47,075 bases of DNA from Clostridia bacterium 41_269 (lineage in GTDB: Bacteria > Bacillota > DTU086): positions 1 through 47,075 of the forward strand of contig LGEZ01000017.1 of assembly GCA_001508005.1 (NCBI GenBank), read 5' to 3'. Below, in pieces: positions 45,477-47,075 of this stretch (the stretch's first letter is position 1; each line of letters begins with the position of its first letter). The position numbers and the translations under genes were made by a program. The notes beneath the pieces were generated by a model that saw nothing but the letters and a program-made list of their open reading frames with translations, had not been told where the DNA came from and did no database searches.

Positions 45477-46222
45477 AGGTAATTAATTTTTTTGCAGGTT
45501 TTGACCATGTGCTGCTGGAAGTTGCCCTTGCTTTGCTGCCTTTAACTCTTTTATTTATCATTTTGCAGGTTTGGCTGCTTAAATTCCCGAAGGAAAAAGT
45601 TTATGTCATTATTAAAGGTTTATTTCTAACCCTTATAGGTACATCTTTATTCTTACAGGGCGTATATATGGGATTTCTGCCTGTGGGAGAAGTTATGAGG
45701 AAAACTTTAGGAACACTAAAGTATAAATGGCTTATTATTCCCTTAGGTTTTGTTCTGGGATTTGTGGCAGTTTTTGCAGAGCCGGCAGTACGGGTACTTA
45801 ATTATGAAGTGGAAAAGGCATCAGGAGGATATATACCGCAGCAGCTGATGCTGTATACGCTCTCTTTGGGAGTTGCTTTTTCTGTGGCACTGGCCATGGT
45901 GAGAATTCTTTACGGCGTTCCCCTTTTGTATTTCATAATCCCGGGATATGGGCTGGCTTTTATAATGGCTCATTATTCCACTCCAACCTTTGTGGCCATT
46001 GCTTTTGATTCAGGCGGCGTTGCTGCTGGTCCCATGACCGTAACTTTTTTTCTTGCCATGGCTTTGGGGATTGCTGCAGCTATAGAAGGGCGCAATCCCT
46101 TGATTGAAGGTTTTGGAATGATAGCCCTTGTTGCCCTATCTCCCATTTTAGCAGTTTTATTATTAGGACTCCTTTATAGAAGAAAGGAGAAGCAGATTGA
46201 ACGTGAAATTACAGAGATGTAA
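45473..46222 (+). CDS. DUF1538 membrane protein, second of a pair
   Basis: 249 residues, about seven helices, clearly homologous to the preceding protein: AEPAVRVLNYEV, SGGYIPQQLM, FDSGGVAAGPMTVTF, and SPILAVLLLGLLYRRKEKQ. The Glu/Pro and Asp-x-Gly-Gly-Val motifs sit in equivalent positions, as expected for two halves of a pseudosymmetric transporter; in many genomes they are fused. TTG 45473 overlaps the first gene's stop (TTGA) after GGGGGTGA. The end overlaps the P-II gene by 26 bases. Confidence 0.9.
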   Translation: MKVINFFAGFDHVLLEVALALLPLTLLFIILQVWLLKFPKEKVYVIIKGLFLTLIGTSLFLQGVYMGFLPVGEVMRKTLGTLKYKWLIIPLGFVLGFVAVFAEPAVRVLNYEVEKASGGYIPQQLMLYTLSLGVAFSVALAMVRILYGVPLLYFIIPGYGLAFIMAHYSTPTFVAIAFDSGGVAAGPMTVTFFLAMALGIAAAIEGRNPLIEGFGMIALVALSPILAVLLLGLLYRRKEKQIEREITEM

Positions 46223-46922
46223 ACTGCTGGTTACCATTGTTAACCATGGGATGGCAAGAAAGATTGTTGGAGCTTCAAAGAAGGCCGGGGCTGAAGGAGG
46301 AACCACTATTCTTGGTAAGGGAACGGGAAGTCATGAGATAGCAGAAATTTTCGGTATACCCTTTGAACCGGAAAAGGAAATAGTTCTCACTCTAATCTCA
46401 GAAGATAAGTTGGAGGATGTGTTAAATGCTGTGGTATCCACAGGAAAGCTTTATAAAGCCGGTCATGGAATTGCTTTTGTAGTGAATGTAAAGAAAGTTG
46501 CGGGTATATGTCATCCATGTGCGTTAAAAGAAGCAAGCGGTGAGTTCTTGGGAGGGACAGAAATGGAAGATGGCTGTGAGACTGTATATGACTTGATTGT
46601 AACTATAGTTAATAAGGGGGATTCTGAAAGAGTTATTAGCTGTACAAGGAAATTGGGTGCCACAGGAGGAACAATAATGTTTGGTCGAGGAACGGGAGTC
46701 CATGAGCAGACCAAATTATTTGGTATTACTATTGAACCGGAAAAGGAAATAGTTCTTACTCTCGTTGAACGTGGACTTACAAAAAAGGTTTTGGAAGCTA
46801 TTGAAAAAGAAATTGAACTGAAGAAACCTGGAAAGGGAATAGCCTTTGTTCTTGAAGTTGATAGGGTTGCTGGTATAAATCATGATATTAACAATATAGT
46901 AAAAAATGATAAAAATAAATAA
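46197..46922 (+). CDS. Tandem P-II-like protein (two GlnB-type domains)
   Basis: A 241-residue protein made of two P-II-like domains, about 8-105 and 130-232. Each shows the pattern LLVTIVNHG / LIVTIVNKG, GAEGGTTILGKGTG / GATGGTIMFGRGTG, FEPEKEIVLTL / IEPEKEIVLTL and GHGIAFVVNV / GKGIAFVLEV. P-II proteins sense nucleotides and metabolites and bind partner transporters. The Tyr of classical GlnB T-loops is not evident. The linker carries CHPC and a further Cys. TTG 46197 follows AAAGGAGAAG and lies within the second DUF1538 gene, so the three are translationally coupled. Confidence 0.88.
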   Translation: MNVKLQRCKLLVTIVNHGMARKIVGASKKAGAEGGTTILGKGTGSHEIAEIFGIPFEPEKEIVLTLISEDKLEDVLNAVVSTGKLYKAGHGIAFVVNVKKVAGICHPCALKEASGEFLGGTEMEDGCETVYDLIVTIVNKGDSERVISCTRKLGATGGTIMFGRGTGVHEQTKLFGITIEPEKEIVLTLVERGLTKKVLEAIEKEIELKKPGKGIAFVLEVDRVAGINHDINNIVKNDKNK

Positions 46923-46959
46923 AAATAAGCAGAAAATGCTATAATTGTATAAAGAAAAT

Positions 46960-47014
46960 TACCAGCTGCATAATAAAAATTATAAACAAAATTTTTATTT
47001 TTGATATGCTGGTA
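46960..47014. terminator. AT-rich nested inverted repeat, likely bidirectional terminator
   Basis: Outer arms TACCAGC (46960-46966) and GCTGGTA (47008-47014) enclose perfect inner arms AATAAAAATT (46972-46981) and AATTTTTATT (46990-46999). It lies between the P-II gene on + and a gene entering from the right on -, fitting a shared terminator, though the inner stem is pure A/T. Confidence 0.5.
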
Positions 47015-47037
47015 GTGATGCAGTATAAAAGGAAAGA

Positions 47038-47075
47038 CTACCATTCTTCTTCTTCTTCTTCTTCTTCTTCTTCTT
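47038..47075 (-). CDS. Partial gene ending in poly-glutamate and Trp
   Basis: Read on the minus strand, the window edge gives ten GAA codons, TGG and TAG (stop 47038-47040). This would be the C-terminus of a protein ending in at least ten Glu and one Trp. The rest is outside the window, so the family cannot be called. Acidic C-terminal tails of this kind occur in several unrelated families. Confidence 0.45.
   Translation of the reverse strand, partial: EEEEEEEEEEW
47044..47075. repeat. (TTC/GAA)n trinucleotide repeat
   Basis: Ten perfect TTC units plus two bases reach the end of the window. If coding on the minus strand it adds glutamates without shifting frame; its true length cannot be seen. 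Confidence 0.9.

Noticed and set aside
1-47075. CRISPR arrays, tRNA or rRNA genes, insertion sequences
   Set aside because: I looked for regularly spaced repeats, tRNA-like cloverleaf sequences with CCA ends, and transposase motifs, and saw none; the only simple repeat is at the right edge.

Overview
The window reads as a chromosomal segment of a spore-forming, low-G+C Firmicute of the Clostridia type. I infer this from three things: the sporulation genes spoIIP, yqfC and yqfD; AGGAGG-type ribosome binding sites with many TTG and GTG starts; and a gene order that follows the Bacillus/Clostridium 'yqe-yqf' block (nadD-yqeK-rsfS ... comEA-comEC-holA-rpsT-spoIIP-lepA-hemW-hrcA-grpE-dnaK-dnaJ-prmA-rsmE-mtaB ... 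rpsU ... floA-yqfC-yqfD-phoH-pgpH-ybeY-dgkA-cdd-era ... yqzL-recO). Species cannot be named from this. Almost everything is on the + strand. The exceptions are padR at the left end, the pair rpsT plus a Gln-rich gene near 10.1-10.7 kb, and a gene entering from the right edge.

Layout. 0-1 kb: a PadR regulator divergent from a 55-residue zinc-ribbon-like gene. 1.1-2.8 kb: nadD, yqeK, rsfS. 2.8-5.6 kb: a leucine T-box leader and leuS. 5.7-10.1 kb: competence genes comEA and comEC with a thiamine-binding-type protein, then holA. 10.1-13.1 kb: a Gln-rich small protein, rpsT, a small membrane protein, spoIIP and a short membrane-anchored protein; gpr, the spore protease gene expected here, is absent. 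13.1-17.7 kb: murJ, lepA, hemW. 17.9-24.7 kb: a CIRCE-controlled hrcA-grpE-dnaK-dnaJ heat-shock operon followed by prmA and rsmE; mtaB and hinT follow. 26.4-29.2 kb: two broken signalling genes, a hybrid histidine kinase and a response regulator with an HD-GYP domain. 29.3-34.3 kb: rpsU, an NfeD/FloA membrane-organisation pair with a basic membrane-anchored protein, then yqfC-yqfD. 34.3-40.8 kb: phoH, pgpH, ybeY, dgkA, a DUF881 protein, cdd, era. 40.8-43.8 kb: mgtE behind a structured leader, yqzL, recO and a DUF4342 protein. 44.0-44.8 kb: a composite of two broken regulator fragments. 44.8-46.9 kb: two adjacent DUF1538 membrane proteins and a protein made of two P-II-like domains.

The most unusual items are these: the DUF1538-DUF1538-double P-II operon, which looks like a membrane system with its own P-II-type sensor; the mgtE leader, with a short reading frame and two mutually exclusive helices, one covering the ribosome binding site; recO, which has an ACG where its start codon should be; a terminator hairpin that contains the yqfC ribosome binding site; and the clustered decay of signalling genes inside an otherwise intact housekeeping region.
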